Shown piece by piece: positions 36,890 through 49,844 of a stretch of DNA of 64,000 nt. Source of the stretch: Patagioenas fasciata (taxonomy: Eukaryota; Chordata; Aves; Columbiformes; Columbidae). Within the stretch, counting starts at the first letter, position 1. The number at the start of each line of letters is the position of its first letter. The stretch spans positions 35,601,501-35,665,500 of the forward strand of contig NC_092526.1 of NCBI RefSeq assembly GCF_037038585.1. Reading direction: 5' to 3'. The notes under the pieces are model-generated. The model did not search any database. It was not told the DNA's origin and saw only the letters and a program-made list of their open reading frames with translations. Position numbers and translations under genes: made by a program.

Positions 36890-37720
36890 GGCTCCTTAAA
36901 GAGGAAAAGAAAGTTTATCCCAGCCCATTGGCCAAGCTTTTTTAAAGACAAATCTATCTTCGCTTTAATAGCAATAAATGTCTCACTTTAAAAAAAGCTT
37001 CATGCAACTACAGTGTTTTGGCTTTTTTCTAACAAAAAGTGTTCAACCACGACTTATTAGTGCTGTAAAATGCTGAGTAAAAACCATTTTAGAAACCACT
37101 TCAAGTAAATGTTTTACTTGTGTCTTGAAACGGTTTGCATTTTGGTGCTGCAATTAGGGTTTCCGCGCGCTCTTCTAGGGAGCTCCAAAAATGTTAAGCT
37201 GTTCAAAAATTGGTTACTCCATCCATTGCATAAGCTGCCTGTTGTTTTAGTTTTGTTTAAATAGGTAGTGCTGCTGTGGTGGGTTTTATGGCTATTGCTG
37301 GCATTACTATTTTTTGCATGCTGTGCCCTAATTTCAACACAAAAAGCCCAAGTCAAGTCGCTTTTTAAAAGGATAAACCCTCAGTTTATAAAATAGAGTG
37401 CCTTTTTCCCATGATAATCTGACTAAAAAAGCTGCAGCAAATAGATTAAACTAATACACACGCAAAAAGCCAGGCTTCTTGTCAAAAACAGATGTAGAAT
37501 GTCTCAAACACATATTTCTTCAGCGGTTTAGATTGGCTGAATAGTAAAGTGCTGGGATGGAACAATGCATTTATTCTGTTGTCTCCCAAATGATGTGCTG
37601 CCATTAGCCAATGATGTTTTAAAAACTGTTATCTAATACACAACCATTCCTCGCTATCACACAGTACTTTAGCAGCAAAACCTGCTTCTTTTTTTTAACC
37701 ATATTTGAAAATCACTGCTT
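36890..37720. promoter_or_regulatory. Candidate intronic enhancer-like island
   Basis: AT-rich sequence begins about 1.2 kb after the CDS. It holds several CCAAT/ATTGG words (CCCATTGGCCAAGC near 36924, GATTGGCTGAA near 37531, ATTAGCCAATG near 37604), homeodomain-like TTTAATAGCAATAAA near 36964 and a GATA-type TTATCTAA near 37629. Word density and position suggest conserved regulatory DNA, but conservation cannot be judged here. Confidence 0.3.
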
Positions 37721-39891
37721 GAATTATTATTAGAATTTCCCCAATTAGGTGAATTTTATTTGTGGATGCCCAGATTCCCCCTAAAAGAAAACGTCCCTAA
37801 AAGAAAATGAGAGTGACAATTCGGACTGCGTGAAAAACCATGCATAGAGCCAAACCTCGATGTGTTTTCAGTTTGTTTCGGAACGGATTGGTATTCGGCG
37901 TCTTTGCCACAGCTCCATGGTTAGAGGTGGCTTTTTCCTCGGTGTTTGCATGCCCTAAGTAGGAAGGTGGCCTTTCCCCTGAGCCCTCGGACCTTCCCTC
38001 TCACCCCTCCGTTCTGTGCCTGTGTCTGCACACACACGTGCGTGCGGTTGAACTGTTGAAAATGTTGTTGACAAATGGCCTGGTGTGGTGCAGTGTCAAA
38101 TTCTATCGTTTATGGCAACAAAATTTACATCTGCCAGCATTAAAAAAATAATATATATATCTCTACATACAACAAGATTCTCAAGAAACCCTCTAAAATG
38201 GGCAAACTGAGCTGGGTGGTGCGTCACGGACTTCTGCGTGGGTCTGTCATGGCCAGAGTAGTTTTTATGTATATCAGGGGAGCAGCCTGTGCAGTCTCAA
38301 TGGCAAAAAAAAAAAACCCAAAAGCATTAAGAAGTAGTTATCTGAATGCAGGATCAGCTTATGCCTTTCCTAGGGAATAGCAAGCCCTGCAAACATTGGG
38401 TGAACACAAAGGGGTGAGCTCTGCTTGGGCTGGATTGCCGCAGCCATCCTCTCTTTTCCCTGGGTTTTGGGGAGAGATAGGCAAGGAAAGGTTTTCTCCT
38501 TAAAAGACCAATTGTTCCCACTCAGCTGCAAAAAAAAAAAAAAATCAGAGGAGCTTTCTGATTAGAAAAAACAGAGCCTTGGGAACTGGTAAAATGCCAC
38601 CTGGTCTTTGTGAATGCCAGCAGGTCACTGCTGCTCGCTCCTCTGGCCACGAGAAGTTTTCCTGTTCTGTTCTGTGTAATTACAGACAACTCACTCCGGT
38701 AGTTTCGAGAGAAGCAGGCGCAGCGTCGCGCTTCGATAGTGTAAGAGGATGTTTCAAAAGAGATGTAAAGTTGAGCCTTCCTACCCCAAATGTCCCCATC
38801 CTCATCCCCAGCACCTGTGTCCCTTCCCTTGCAGCCACCTCTCTCTTTTCCCTTCAACATGTTCAAGATGCTCTAAACTAAAAAAAAAAAGGCAGAAAAA
38901 ATGATTCTTGCTATTCCATTTTGTAGGAAAAATACTGTCCAACCAGGATATCAGGAGCATCAGCAAAGCGTAAAGGCCAATACAGCTCTAACCCAGTAAG
39001 ACCAGTCTGCCAGCAACCCCCTTCTTCCCGCTCACCACAGCAGGGTTTGGGATGGACCCTTTGCCTCCCCTGGGCTGGCACTGACACTAATAACACCTTT
39101 CTCATCTTTTTGTGCTGGAGAAGCCACATGCAACGTGTGCGTGTGATACACAACCATCTCATCATTGCCCCTTCAGACTTCTAAGGGCTGTTTCCAGTGT
39201 AAAAAGCTAGCATCCTATTTCATTTTGTCCTTAAAGAAGCAAACAGATGTTATCTCTGTTGGCCCTGGGAACAACCTAATTCTATAGTTTATGAGAGCAG
39301 TACAGTTAACCGGGGGTGTTGTGACACTGGAACTAAGCCCTTTTTGTCCCAAAAGCCCTATTTTTTTTATACGCATCCTTAGAAAAATGTAAATATGTTT
39401 CCTTGACAGGAAGGATTGTAAAGTTTGGTATTTACATTAATAGGCTTGTGGAGGGGGGGTTTCATCTTAGTACATTTAAAAGCCCAGCAAAAAGCATTTT
39501 GGATCTTCTGTTTATGTTTGTGTCTTTTCTTGGGAAAGAATAAATCTGTTACACAGCGGACACCAAATACATTGCAATCAGCCAGAAAACGCTCAGGCGC
39601 AGAGACCTTTGAAAGAGAGGGTGCAAGGGAAAGGGTCCAGAGAAGGAGACATGCAAAAGACAAATCTGCCATGGACCAGACATACATAAAGTAATTACTG
39701 ATTGTAAAGAGTTGGAGACAGGCATGGTGGAGGATAAATGTTGGATCAAAACCGAAAGGCCACTTAGAAGAGCAGCAAAAGCATGTTATTACTTAATCCA
39801 TCAGAGCCTGGGCTGCGGCAAAAGTCCTATCGAGAGATGTGCATTGAAGGGTCATTAAGGGAGCAGTCAAGACATACATTTCAGCAAAGCA
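37721..39891. other. TWIST2 intron, no further feature seen
   Basis: Unique sequence. It includes an alternating CACACACGTGCGTGC purine-pyrimidine stretch near 38030-38046, A runs at about 38308-38318, 38530-38544 and 38880-38890, and a short (TA)n near 38147-38160. No exon is recognised. Confidence 0.5.
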
Positions 39892-39915
39892 GACTAATTT
39901 GTCTCTAAATTAGTC
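39892..39915. promoter_or_regulatory. Inverted repeat of homeodomain-type cores
   Basis: GACTAATTT (39892-39900) is followed by the 6-nt spacer GTCTCT and the exact reverse complement AAATTAGTC (39907-39915). Each arm carries a TAATT homeodomain core, so the element could bind a homeodomain dimer. The palindrome is visible; binding is inference. It lies in sequence that otherwise looks like intronic regulatory DNA. Confidence 0.5.
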
Positions 39916-41979
39916 ATCCTCACACCAGTCATCTGTGCAAGAGCAGCTCTAATTTTAAAGATCATACAAAGCACCCTCATTAAAACAAAGGGGAAGATGG
40001 CAATGCTGTTCCTTCACAACCTCCCTTCAGTACTTTTCGGGACATATTTCGTAGAGTTATAGGTAGCAGTGATGAATTAGCCTTGGAGATCACAGCAGCC
40101 TCTTACAGAGCTGGGACAGATCCTGTAACCACTGCTGAAATCTCTTTTGGGGACATTTCTTGTCACTCTTTCCCTCTAGCAATATAATTATTTTTATAGC
40201 TGTAGCTCTGAGAATCATTTCCATGTGGTTTAGCACAACTTTGAAATCTCCAAGCCTGAAATCTGCAGAATTTATATCTTGCTGCCGAACCGTAGGAATA
40301 AGTCTGACGAGGCCATGAACGTTTAAGGGAACGCCACCACAACCCCGAGCGCAAACAAACCTCGACGTGTAATCAGGGAATTACAGCTGCTGGTCGGGGA
40401 AAGCACACATTTGGGAGAGTATTTTTCCTTCCCCCTGTCTCCAGGCTCTGCAGAAGATAAGTGTGGGGGGAAAGCTGATTAAAATAAAGCGCTGTGCCAT
40501 TAAAAACTTCCTCAGCTGGCTCCGAGCAACCTTGCTGCTCCTTGCTAGCTGACAATCCCATCAGACATCTCAGTGTGTTGCTCTAAGTGACTTGGAGAGT
40601 ACTACACACCATCACTTACGATTTAGTTCTTTGACAACTCTGGAAGCAAGAAAAAACAAAAGTCCTGCAGCTGGATACTAGCAGCCTCACGCTAATTAAT
40701 GATTAGTTCTCAAGAATTAAAACAGTAGAAATGTTAGCCACGGAAAAAACAAGAAAACCAAAAAAATTCTAGGCACCCCAGTATTTAATTAGATTTGTAG
40801 TTATAGAAGATGACCACTCAGCGACAACAACTAATAATACACAAATAACAAATTAACTCAACCAGCCAATAAATCAAAGCAAGGCAGCCCTTACCCTCAT
40901 ACCCATCTCTTTAATCACTTCCATACCAGTGTACTCTGGCCCCGTAGCCAGACCTGGCCACCAGGAGCTGGTCCACCCAGCCCATGTCAAGACACAGCAA
41001 CTGTGCCACCACAGCCAGCTTTTGCAATTCCCTTGTCTCTCTCCTGGCAAGAGGAGACAGTTAAACATCAAAGAGGCTCTTTATACATGTTCATGGGTGT
41101 ACAAGGTGAGGATCAGGACTCTGATAGCTCTTTGGGATGTGCTTCTCCACCTGTATTACCATAGGGCTTTCTTCAGAGGGCTGACTGGTAAAATAAAGGA
41201 CCTGCTTTTGAATTTTTTCTGTTATCTGTGACCCTTAGAGTTTGAGGTTTTTGGCATTTAGCAGTAAAGAGGGTTTTCCCTTAGATGGGGTAAAAAAAGA
41301 ACGGAAGAAAAGTCTTTTTCCTCTGAAAAATAAGCCATCATTTCACAGGAAGCAGCATCAGGAACCTGGAGACGTGAGCACCTTGCTGGAGGAGGGTGAA
41401 AACAGGACAGCGAGGCTATTGGCACCACTTCTGCACAAATGTTAAATAAGCAACAACAACTGTTAAGCCCTATCGCTAACAGAGGGTTTCAAAGGGGCCA
41501 TTAGACCCCTGATCTGTCTGGAAGGTCTTCCTTGGGGTCTGAGCCTTTTACAGGGGGTAAAACAGTATTTCGACCTAATTCTCTGAACCCCAGACAGGCA
41601 GCATGAATGCTCTCCCACACCAGCAGCCAGCGGGTGTTTGTCCCTGCATGGACTTTCATCCTGCCTGTATCTCAATGGGAAGGTGGCAGCCGGGCACCTC
41701 AAGACCTCCCCCAGCAGCTTCATTTGTGAGCCTTTATCCGATTCAGGATGATTTTTTGGGGATAGGAGTTAGGCAGATTCGGTCTCGCACAGTGTGCAAA
41801 AGCGATCAGACATCAAAAAGAAAATAACCCTTGTGCCCTGTGCTGTACCATGAACTGAAAGTAAGCTACAGTCCCTCATCTTCCTCCTGTGTTCTCCTCT
41901 CCATCTTTTAACTACAGCTCGGAAAACAGAAAAAGAGAGAATGGGGAAAGAGGCAGATGTCTGCTGGTTCAGCTTGATG
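39916..41979. other. TWIST2 intron, no further feature seen
   Basis: Unique sequence of mixed composition. No exon, RNA gene or repeat is recognised. AT-rich patches near 40690-40870 contain several TAATTAAT-type words. Confidence 0.5.
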
Positions 41980-42260
41980 TATAATTACTGGAAGATGTCC
42001 AGTAAGCCTGTACTAGCTTTAATTGAATTCCTAATAAGATAATTTTGCCTTGTTAACTGCATCCCCAAGAAGAAGCTTTACTGTTTCCTTAAGAGATATT
42101 AGATCAGCCAAACACACACTTTAAAATGCATGAATTAGGTTTCAGATTAATTTAGCCACCAAAAACCCTCATGCAGTAACTTAAGCGATTATGCCTTTAG
42201 TTTAAGCTGTTTGGGGCTCCTTTAAAAAAAAATCATACGTTTGTGCTTAAATGTAAATAA
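41980..42260. promoter_or_regulatory. Candidate intronic enhancer-like island
   Basis: An AT-rich, stop-dense block contains homeodomain-like words (TTTAATTGAATT near 42020, GATTAATTTAGCC near 42146), a TGTAAATAAACC forkhead-like word near 42252 and repeated TTTAAG words. It has the look of a deeply conserved developmental enhancer, but this cannot be tested from one sequence. Confidence 0.3.
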
Positions 42261-44831
42261 ACCTAATGCTTAGCTAGAAGACATGGAGGGATCACGGCTG
42301 CACTGACGCTCCTGTTAAAATAATCAGCTGATCCAGCTTGGAAAATTTGGGAAGGTAGGATGAAGCCAGAGAGAGGCTTTAATGCAGAAAGTTGCATTTT
42401 GCGTGGTCGGGGGATTCCCCGCTTCATTTGAATCCAGCGTCCACGACACCAAGCTCCGTAATAAAATTAAGCTGCCGGAGGGATCCCGCACCGCCACAAA
42501 CACGCACATTTAAGACTGACCCTTATGGCATATTTCATGCACACCGTGATGAAATCCTGCTGCGTAATATGGCTTGTTAGAAGAAATTCCTGGCTGGGAG
42601 GTGAGGCTCAGAAAACCACAGGGATGTTAAGAGAAAAAAATGGCAAACAGGCTTCCCAGCATATGATTTGCTGTTGGTAATATGGTGGTTTATCTCTAGT
42701 TAAGAACAAGAAAGGACTTTAATCCCTCTGCGGAAAGCACCCCAGTACCATCACCCCATGGACGCTGTCGGGATCGCACTCACCCCACAGCACAAATGAC
42801 TCACCCTCACTGCGCTCGGGACAGAGGAGCAAAGAAGCAGCATTTCATTGTTGAAAGGAAAGGGTGAAGCGCAGAGGACCGGCGCCGAAACGCTGTTTTG
42901 TTACATCCAAACAGCCCCAGCCCACTGTGCACTTCTGCAAAGGGGGATGTAAACATACATGGCACTTCTATATAAGCGCTGCTCGTTTAAGGAAAAGCTC
43001 TAAGCTCCCATTTGGATGTTCAGAGCAAAGACCCCGGCAAAAGCAGTGCTGCAGGCTGGGTTGTACACGCAGTACGGCCCAGGAGGAGCCCCAGCATCTG
43101 CAGGTGCTCAGCGATGCCACCCACCCCAAACACGGGGGGAAACCCACAGGGTGTTGTCCTCCCCAAGAGCACACCCTCATACCAGCATCACGATGGGCAC
43201 AGCGGATTGCCCATGAGAAAAGCATCTGGGGCACGATCAGACTGTTAATCAAAGGAGTCAGGAGAGAGAAAATAGCTTCTCAGCGTGTCGAAACTGAGCG
43301 CCTGTCTCCTTGTCCCTCTCGCACACTTCCCACCGGGATACCCAGCACCACCTCCATGGCACATACACACCAAATTGCATGCCATAGGTACCTTTTGCCA
43401 ATTCTCATGAGCTTTTAAGTCTTTCTTCCTGCAAAATGCCCAGGCTGGCTTGTCCTGTGGGCTGTGGCAACCCAGACATCAGAGGGTGCTACAGCACGGG
43501 GTGGGTGACAGGAATTCAGCCTGTGCACGAAAATCTGCATGGAACCAGAGAGTTTTCAGCTATGGCAGCATTTTTGGGAATACCAGGGAAACATCACCAT
43601 GAAAACTTCCCAACAAGATAGTAGCGCATAAAGTTACATGATAAAAGCAGGCTAGATTAAATATTTTCTTAAAAAAAAAAATCTATGTGTCCAACATTAA
43701 TATGTATTTTTACACATTAGATGAGATGGCTATTCTGCATCTGTTAAGAAAGTTTATTATTTTGCCTGATGAGCTCAGGAAACTTCTGACATAGCCAAGC
43801 TCTTTTTGCTGCCTCTAATTGCACGTACAATGCTTCAGGCACGGCCCTGCAATCTCCGCATTCAAAACTCTCTTCCAGCTCAGTGGGGTTCTATGCACTG
43901 AGCAACCAGGTATTTTGTAAAAGGTTTTTCATCCTTTGCCATGAGAAGGGTTGTTTAATAGCTTGCTGTTATTACCAGCAATAAATAATTTTTTTTTTTT
44001 TATACCATATGGGTCTAAAATGTTCCTTGTTGGAGGGGAGCTGAAGCACGGTTGAGCGTCTGGTTTCTCACCAGCTTCCCTGTAGAGAAGTGGAGAGCTT
44101 GAACTTGGATTTTGGTGCAGAGAGGTGGTTCAAAGCACTGGATTTTGCTCAGTTTGTACCTCAAGAGCAATGGAGATCAGGACATCCCTTTCCAGTGATT
44201 CCTTCGGAAATTTTAAAAACACACAATGTAGCGTTCAATATTTCTTGTGATAACTTAGCATGTGTGAAGGAAAAACTCACCACTGTTTTACGTGCCACAG
44301 AAAGACCCCATCATCTCAAAATATAATTATGGGTACCCCCAGCCAATGAATGCTACGTGCCCAGGGGGACGAGGATACAGGGTAGCATTTTCAGCCATAA
44401 ATTTGGAGCTCAAAACACACCAATTTTCAATAACACTGAGTTAATGCGGAAATTTAATTTCTAAGCACTGCTATTTTGTAAACCAGGCAATACTTTCACT
44501 CTCAGTGGGTGGCAAAAGGTAAATATTTTAAAGTGGTTGAACAGTCGAAGGGAAACAGACGTGGCTTTGAAAATTGTAGTTATGTCTTAGCTGTGAATTA
44601 AGTCAGAATGAAAGAGAAATACCTCGCTTAAAAAGTGAGAGTCTTCAAATATATTTCCCTTTTTGATACTGGTTTATTGTTCTTGAATATATCATTATTG
44701 GCCCATTTTCTGCTGCAGTTTGAAAGGTTTTTATAAGTACCTCATAACGCCTGAGCAGGTATATACACAAGTCCTGAGAATGTTTATTATCAATACCCAT
44801 TCATCCCTGCTCCTACAGAAACCTCCTGTTT
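42261..44831. other. TWIST2 intron, no further feature seen
   Basis: Unique sequence. The 184-codon open frame at 42864-43418 has no recognisable domain. Poly-A/T runs occur at about 43671-43681 and 43987-44001. The AT-rich part after 44500 may be regulatory. Confidence 0.5.
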
Positions 44832-44850
44832 ATAGCACATTCTGTGCTAT
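44832..44850. promoter_or_regulatory. Candidate steroid-receptor response element (perfect palindrome)
   Basis: ATAGCACA, spacer TTC and TGTGCTAT form a perfect 8-bp inverted repeat with a 3-nt spacer. The inner 15 bp matches RGNACANNNTGTNCY, the degenerate consensus for glucocorticoid, androgen, progesterone and mineralocorticoid receptors. The strongest natural sites use TGTTCT, so TGTGCT halves may be weaker. Motif and symmetry are visible; receptor binding and control of TWIST2 are inference. Confidence 0.45.
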
Positions 44851-46921
44851 TTCCTAATGCCATAATTTCACCAACCACGCAAGTCACTTGCGCTGTGCTT
44901 TTGTTCCCCAGTGCCGCTTTTTCTTAATCTTCTATTTAAACGCTACTACACGAGTTATCACACAGCTTCAGCAACATTTGAAATTACAAAACCTCTTTCT
45001 AGATAGGAAATCCATAGGCTCCCCCCTTGAATTACTCTTCTGATCAGTCTGCTCTTCAGCTCTAATTTATTTTAGGCACATCCTTAAAATTGCACAGGCA
45101 GCCAAAATATTTCAAAACGAGGGGCCTTTCAATCATTTCTCCTATGCCACGCCAGCAGACTCAATGCCTAAAGCTTTGCAGGGGATTTGGTTACCGGGAC
45201 TCCTCAGGGCACGGCTGAATTTCGAGTTGCTCCGTCACAAAGGCAGCCGGTGAGGCACCTGCGGCTCCGCGGATGTGGCAAGCTCAGCATTTGCAGCTGG
45301 TTCCCTTCTTGCATGTGAGCTGGCAGTGGCATGGGGATGTCTGCCCCAGGGAAGGGAAAGCAGCCGTGAGCACAGCCCAAGCGCTCAGCCCTTTTCAGGC
45401 AGTGCGGGGACCTCAGCCTTTAATTCTGGTCCCTCCCAGCCCCAGCATCTCCCAGCAGGACAGGAGCCCTCTCAAATTTGGGCTCTCTGTCTCCCTGGCT
45501 GCCAACACCTCAGCACAGCACAGGGATGCAGCACCATCAGGCTTTACTCCAGCAGATCCAGGGACATCAGATATGGCTGAGAGCCAGAGGAGGCTGTTCC
45601 TCCCATTATCATTTTCTTAAGGAACTAAGATTTTTTTTTTAATTTTTTTTTTTTTTTTAAAGAAAAAGGAAAACAGGATTTGGCAGCAGGCAGAGGGTAG
45701 GGATCCCTGCCAAGGCCTGGACAGCTGTACCTTCTTCCCTAGCAAGTTGTGTGATCAGCCAGGGCTGTGCTGAAAGCCAAGAGGAGTTACCATAGCTGCC
45801 ACATTGCATTTTGCTGATCCTCCCTCTGGGAGACACCTTAAAGAAACAAACCCACCCTAACAGCTACGCCAGCACTCACACTCCACCGTGCATCAGAGGA
45901 AAACTATGGGTGACCTCTCAGGGTTTGTGTGTTGCGTCGGGTTTTTCCCCCCTCAATCTCCAGCATTTCTGATCCAAGACAAGGGGACAGGAAAGGAGGA
46001 GAGCAGTTTATACAAAAAATGTTCTTCCGTTTTCTGCAGCATCGTTCACGCACAGAGGCCACCCACCCCTCCCGTTCATGGCCTCAGCAGCGCTCCCCAT
46101 GGCTGGACCTTCCCAATGCCTTGAAATAACCCAGGAAACTGTGCAAAAGCCCCGGCAGGTCCAATGCTGCCTGGAGGCAAGCACAGCTCTGCCTCCAAAA
46201 TAACCCACCCCAGCCTGTGCCATTGCGATGCAAATCTTGACGCTTCTGCCTGGTGGGGTCTTAAAAACAGCAGAAGGAAAGGGGCGCATCAGGAGGAGGG
46301 AGTGAGACATGATGAGCACGGAGGAGGTTCGAGAAGCACTGATGGGCTGTGCCCAGCTGGCAGCAGATACCTGCTGGGAGAATTCCTGTGAGTCCCAGGC
46401 AACAGCTGGGGGAAACCTCCACTCCCTTCCCAGAAGAGCTGGTGACAAAACGAAAGGCACTCATTTCTTTTTAAACAGAAAATTATTCTTCCTTTTCTTC
46501 AGGAAAAAAAGCAAGAGACCTATTCCCAGGTGTTATATCTGCTCTGTCCCCTACATGACAGCCAGGCACTCAACAGGCTTCAAGATTTATTTTTAAGCTC
46601 ATCAGTGAAACAACCTTCAGACCTCCAAAGCTTTCTTTCACATAACCTGCCACTTATCTTCTTGTTTCCATTATAAAGCTCATTTCCCTTGAAAACAACT
46701 CCAAAATATACCACCAAGGAGTTGTGCTTGCTCCAAAGCCATACTGAGGTACGCTGTCACCAAACTGTTGCACAAACATACTTAGCTGTTCTCCATAACC
46801 TAGCAAACCCATAACTAGTAGTTCCCCAGGGTCAAAGTAATCTGTTTGATGGAAAAAGGCAGAAAGTCACAGGTTCCCAGCACAGCTTGCTCCTGAGCTC
46901 TTGCTGACTCAGCATCTGCAG
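44851..46921. other. TWIST2 intron, no further feature seen
   Basis: Unique sequence with a more GC-rich part at about 45230-45600. A split T tract (10 T, AA, 16 T) lies at 45631-45658. No exon is recognised. Confidence 0.5.
45631..45658. repeat. Interrupted poly-T tract
   Basis: Ten T, two A, then sixteen T, followed by AAAGAAAAAGG. It is simple sequence. It could in principle be an A-tail of a minus-strand retroposon, but no retroposon body is visible next to it. Confidence 0.85.
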
Positions 46922-46935
46922 GCACTAGAGGGCAG
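46922..46935 (+). promoter_or_regulatory. Candidate CTCF-binding motif (plus orientation)
   Basis: GCACTAGAGGGCAG matches the CTCF core CCASYAGRKGGCRS at 13 of 14 positions; only the first base differs. It points right. With the leftward motif near 9150, TWIST2 sits between two divergently oriented candidates. Binding is not shown by sequence alone. Confidence 0.5.
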
Positions 46936-49820
46936 GGTACACTATATTAAAGACTAAGGTGGGTTTGAGGTTCCATCCAAGGGGCACATCTCATTTATGT
47001 CTAACAGGGGAGCATGCAGGATAACTGGGAGCAGCCAGGAGCTGCCTCACTGTGCAAAGCAAGGAGAACCTGAATTTTGCACCGAGCACATCCCAGAGTG
47101 GTGATCATCAGGACGATCATTTCCCAGGTTATTTAATTTAGGGTCAGAATACCAAATGGCACCAGGGGCACTTCCACCACAGTGCAGTCACAGCTGCCTG
47201 TTGCTCTGCCAGCCAAGTAATTCAAGGTAAAATGTTTTGCCTTGCAAGAGGGATGCTCCGAGCCATATTCATCGACACTATGCAGCACTTTCTGCTGAAA
47301 AGCATTTGGCAAATTCGTGCAGCAGGCACAGACAAGCTACACTGCAAGTGCTGCAGCTCAGATTCTTGGAAAAACTGGCTTGGTGCTCAGCCAGTTGTCA
47401 ATATACTCTTTCTATGTAGAAAAACTGTCAGGATTTTTTAAAATATAATCTCATTACTTTCTATGTATATGATTAAAGCTCTACTGTCCTCATCTTAATA
47501 GGATATTTTAGACTGATTCCAGACAAAACAAGTACAAGTTTATTCCATTCCCTTATTGACAGCCATTTCAATAAACAACCAAACTTTTCAAAGTTTGCTC
47601 CAAGCAGGTCATGCAGCACAGGCCTTTCATTAGTGAAAAACCTCATAGAATTGGCAGGCTTCAAGAGGAAGGTAATTTGTGGTCTAAACACAGGAAAAAC
47701 CTCTCTCAAGCCTCCCAGATCTCTTTGCAGGGAGGGCCTAATCCCACTTAGCAGCACACTGGAGGCAGATACCCTGTGCCCGACTGCAGAAAATACTGTG
47801 GGCTGACTGCCAGGAGCAGCAGGTTGCACCCTGCATAAGTGGTGGGTTTTTTTCTGACATCACAACTTGTAATACATGATAGCAACTACAAAGATTAGAT
47901 TGTGCAATGGCAAACCCCTTCCAGGATGCAGCCTGTTCCTACTGGCAGCTCAGCAAATGTGGTGCAGGAATCGGGTGTGATGGGCATCACTCCCAGCGGC
48001 TGGTACCCACAGGTCTGCCAAAAAGCATCTGCCCTTCACTAAGGGACTGAACTCCTTTAAAAATGTAAAGGTTGGGGTGCTCAAAACCTGCATTTTAAGC
48101 TGAGCCACCTAGAAACAGCACACAAGAGCTTTCAGGACCATAATCAAAATATTGGGCTAGGGAGATGAATGGGACAAAAAACCCCAAAATATTGCTGTTT
48201 CATAGATTTCTTAGCAGAAAATCATCGAGAGCTGTGAAAAGAAAAAAATTGGAGGTTTTGGTTGCAATTTAGGAGTGGAGATGTCTCGCTCCTGCTTTGC
48301 TGCTCAGGAAAGAAAAGAGGGTGTCTGCAATCATATACTTGGCTGCTGGGAAATGGGATGTTTTCCAGGGCAGTGAATTAGTAGCCCCTGCAGAGATGGC
48401 GGTCGAGGAAGGGTCCCCCACACTTGATCCCACCCGCTCTCTGTTAATCTCCAGCCTGTTTCGCATTGCTGCTTTTGGCTGGGGCTCTGTGTGTCTCTGC
48501 CACACATGCCATGGGATGTTTGGACTGGTTTTGCTCTCACCAGAGGTCCTTTGCTTGGGCAGTTTACACCAGAGCCGCTGGGCTAACTGTAGGGACAACA
48601 GCTCTTTGGTTACCATGTGCCATTTGATGTGCTGGAGCCAGCAGGCACAGCAGGCTCTGCTCTCCTTGCACCCTTAACCCATCCTGAGGACACTCATCTC
48701 CACCATACCCTGAATGAAGAGGCCAGGCTGAACCTACTCCTGGTTCAAACCCACACAGTTTTGGTTGATTGGTGCCTCAGTTTCCCCTCCGAAAAACAAA
48801 TGCTAGTATTTTGAGTGCCTATTGTCCGTCTCCCATGTAACCAGCCAGAAAAAGGACCTTCTTACAAACAGTGCATGTAGAGAAGGGATCCATATGCAAC
48901 CAGACTGGTTTTTTCCTCTACCCAGCCCTGTGCCCCCCAGCCAGCCCATCCTCCTTGCTGGCTGTACCCCCACAGCGCAGAAAACACCCTCTTGGTACCC
49001 TGTATTTTTAGGTGCTTTTTGCATCCCACTAGGATCCGACTGCTGCCAAATGGACACGGGCTCTGCACTGGGGCCAGGCTGAGCAGCCTATCTACAGCAA
49101 TTTATACGCATTTCACAGCTTCTCATTTCAGCAATGTAAATTGCAGATGTGCACTTCAGATTTGGAAAGAGACAAAATGGAAGGAAAAAGGTTAAGCAGC
49201 TCTGTGAGCCACTCCAATACACGACCTACTGTTGATTTAGAAACTTACCTCAGCAGTAAATACAGAATAAAGTTCTCTAAACTGTTTAACCTTTTGTATT
49301 CTGTCCAGCAAAACAAATAAATGAGAACAAAACACTCCTCCAGAGTCAGAAAAGCAACAAATCTGGAAAACTCTGCAGTGGAGTTAGTACCAAAAAAAAA
49401 AAAAAGAAAGCAGACATGAAAGGCAAAGAGGCAGGAACACACATTAGCAAGCAGATAATGAAGAAGAGAGCACAGAGCAGGCTGTGCTGCTCTCTGGGAA
49501 CTGCTCCAGGCAGAAAAACATGAGCAACAACTTTCCGAATAAGAAAAAGAAGCTAGAGCCCAAAACCTGCTCCTGCTGAAGTCAACAGTGAGACTCTGGT
49601 TCAAGAGGAACCAGCAGCCACTTTGTGCAGGAGAGCGGTTTGGACCCAGACTCTCCCTGGAGCTGCAAGACTCATAATGTCCATTATAATCCCAAATTGT
49701 TTACCCACAGGCCATTTGGTTGCTGCTTTTTTTGGTGCTAGAAGCAGCAGGCTGAAGGTAAAACACACCTCAGCCACACCTCAACTCAGAAAGAACTCTG
49801 TGTGTAATTTCAAAAAGGCA

Positions 49821-49844
49821 TCACAGGAGCATTCACAGGAGCAT
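49821..49844 (+). repeat. 12-bp exact tandem duplication
   Basis: TCACAGGAGCAT is repeated twice head to tail without a gap. It is a minor replication-slippage type duplication. Confidence 0.9.

Noticed and set aside
42864-43418. 184-codon open frame inside the TWIST2 intron
   Set aside because: No domain recognised; composition looks like random translation of mixed-GC intron.
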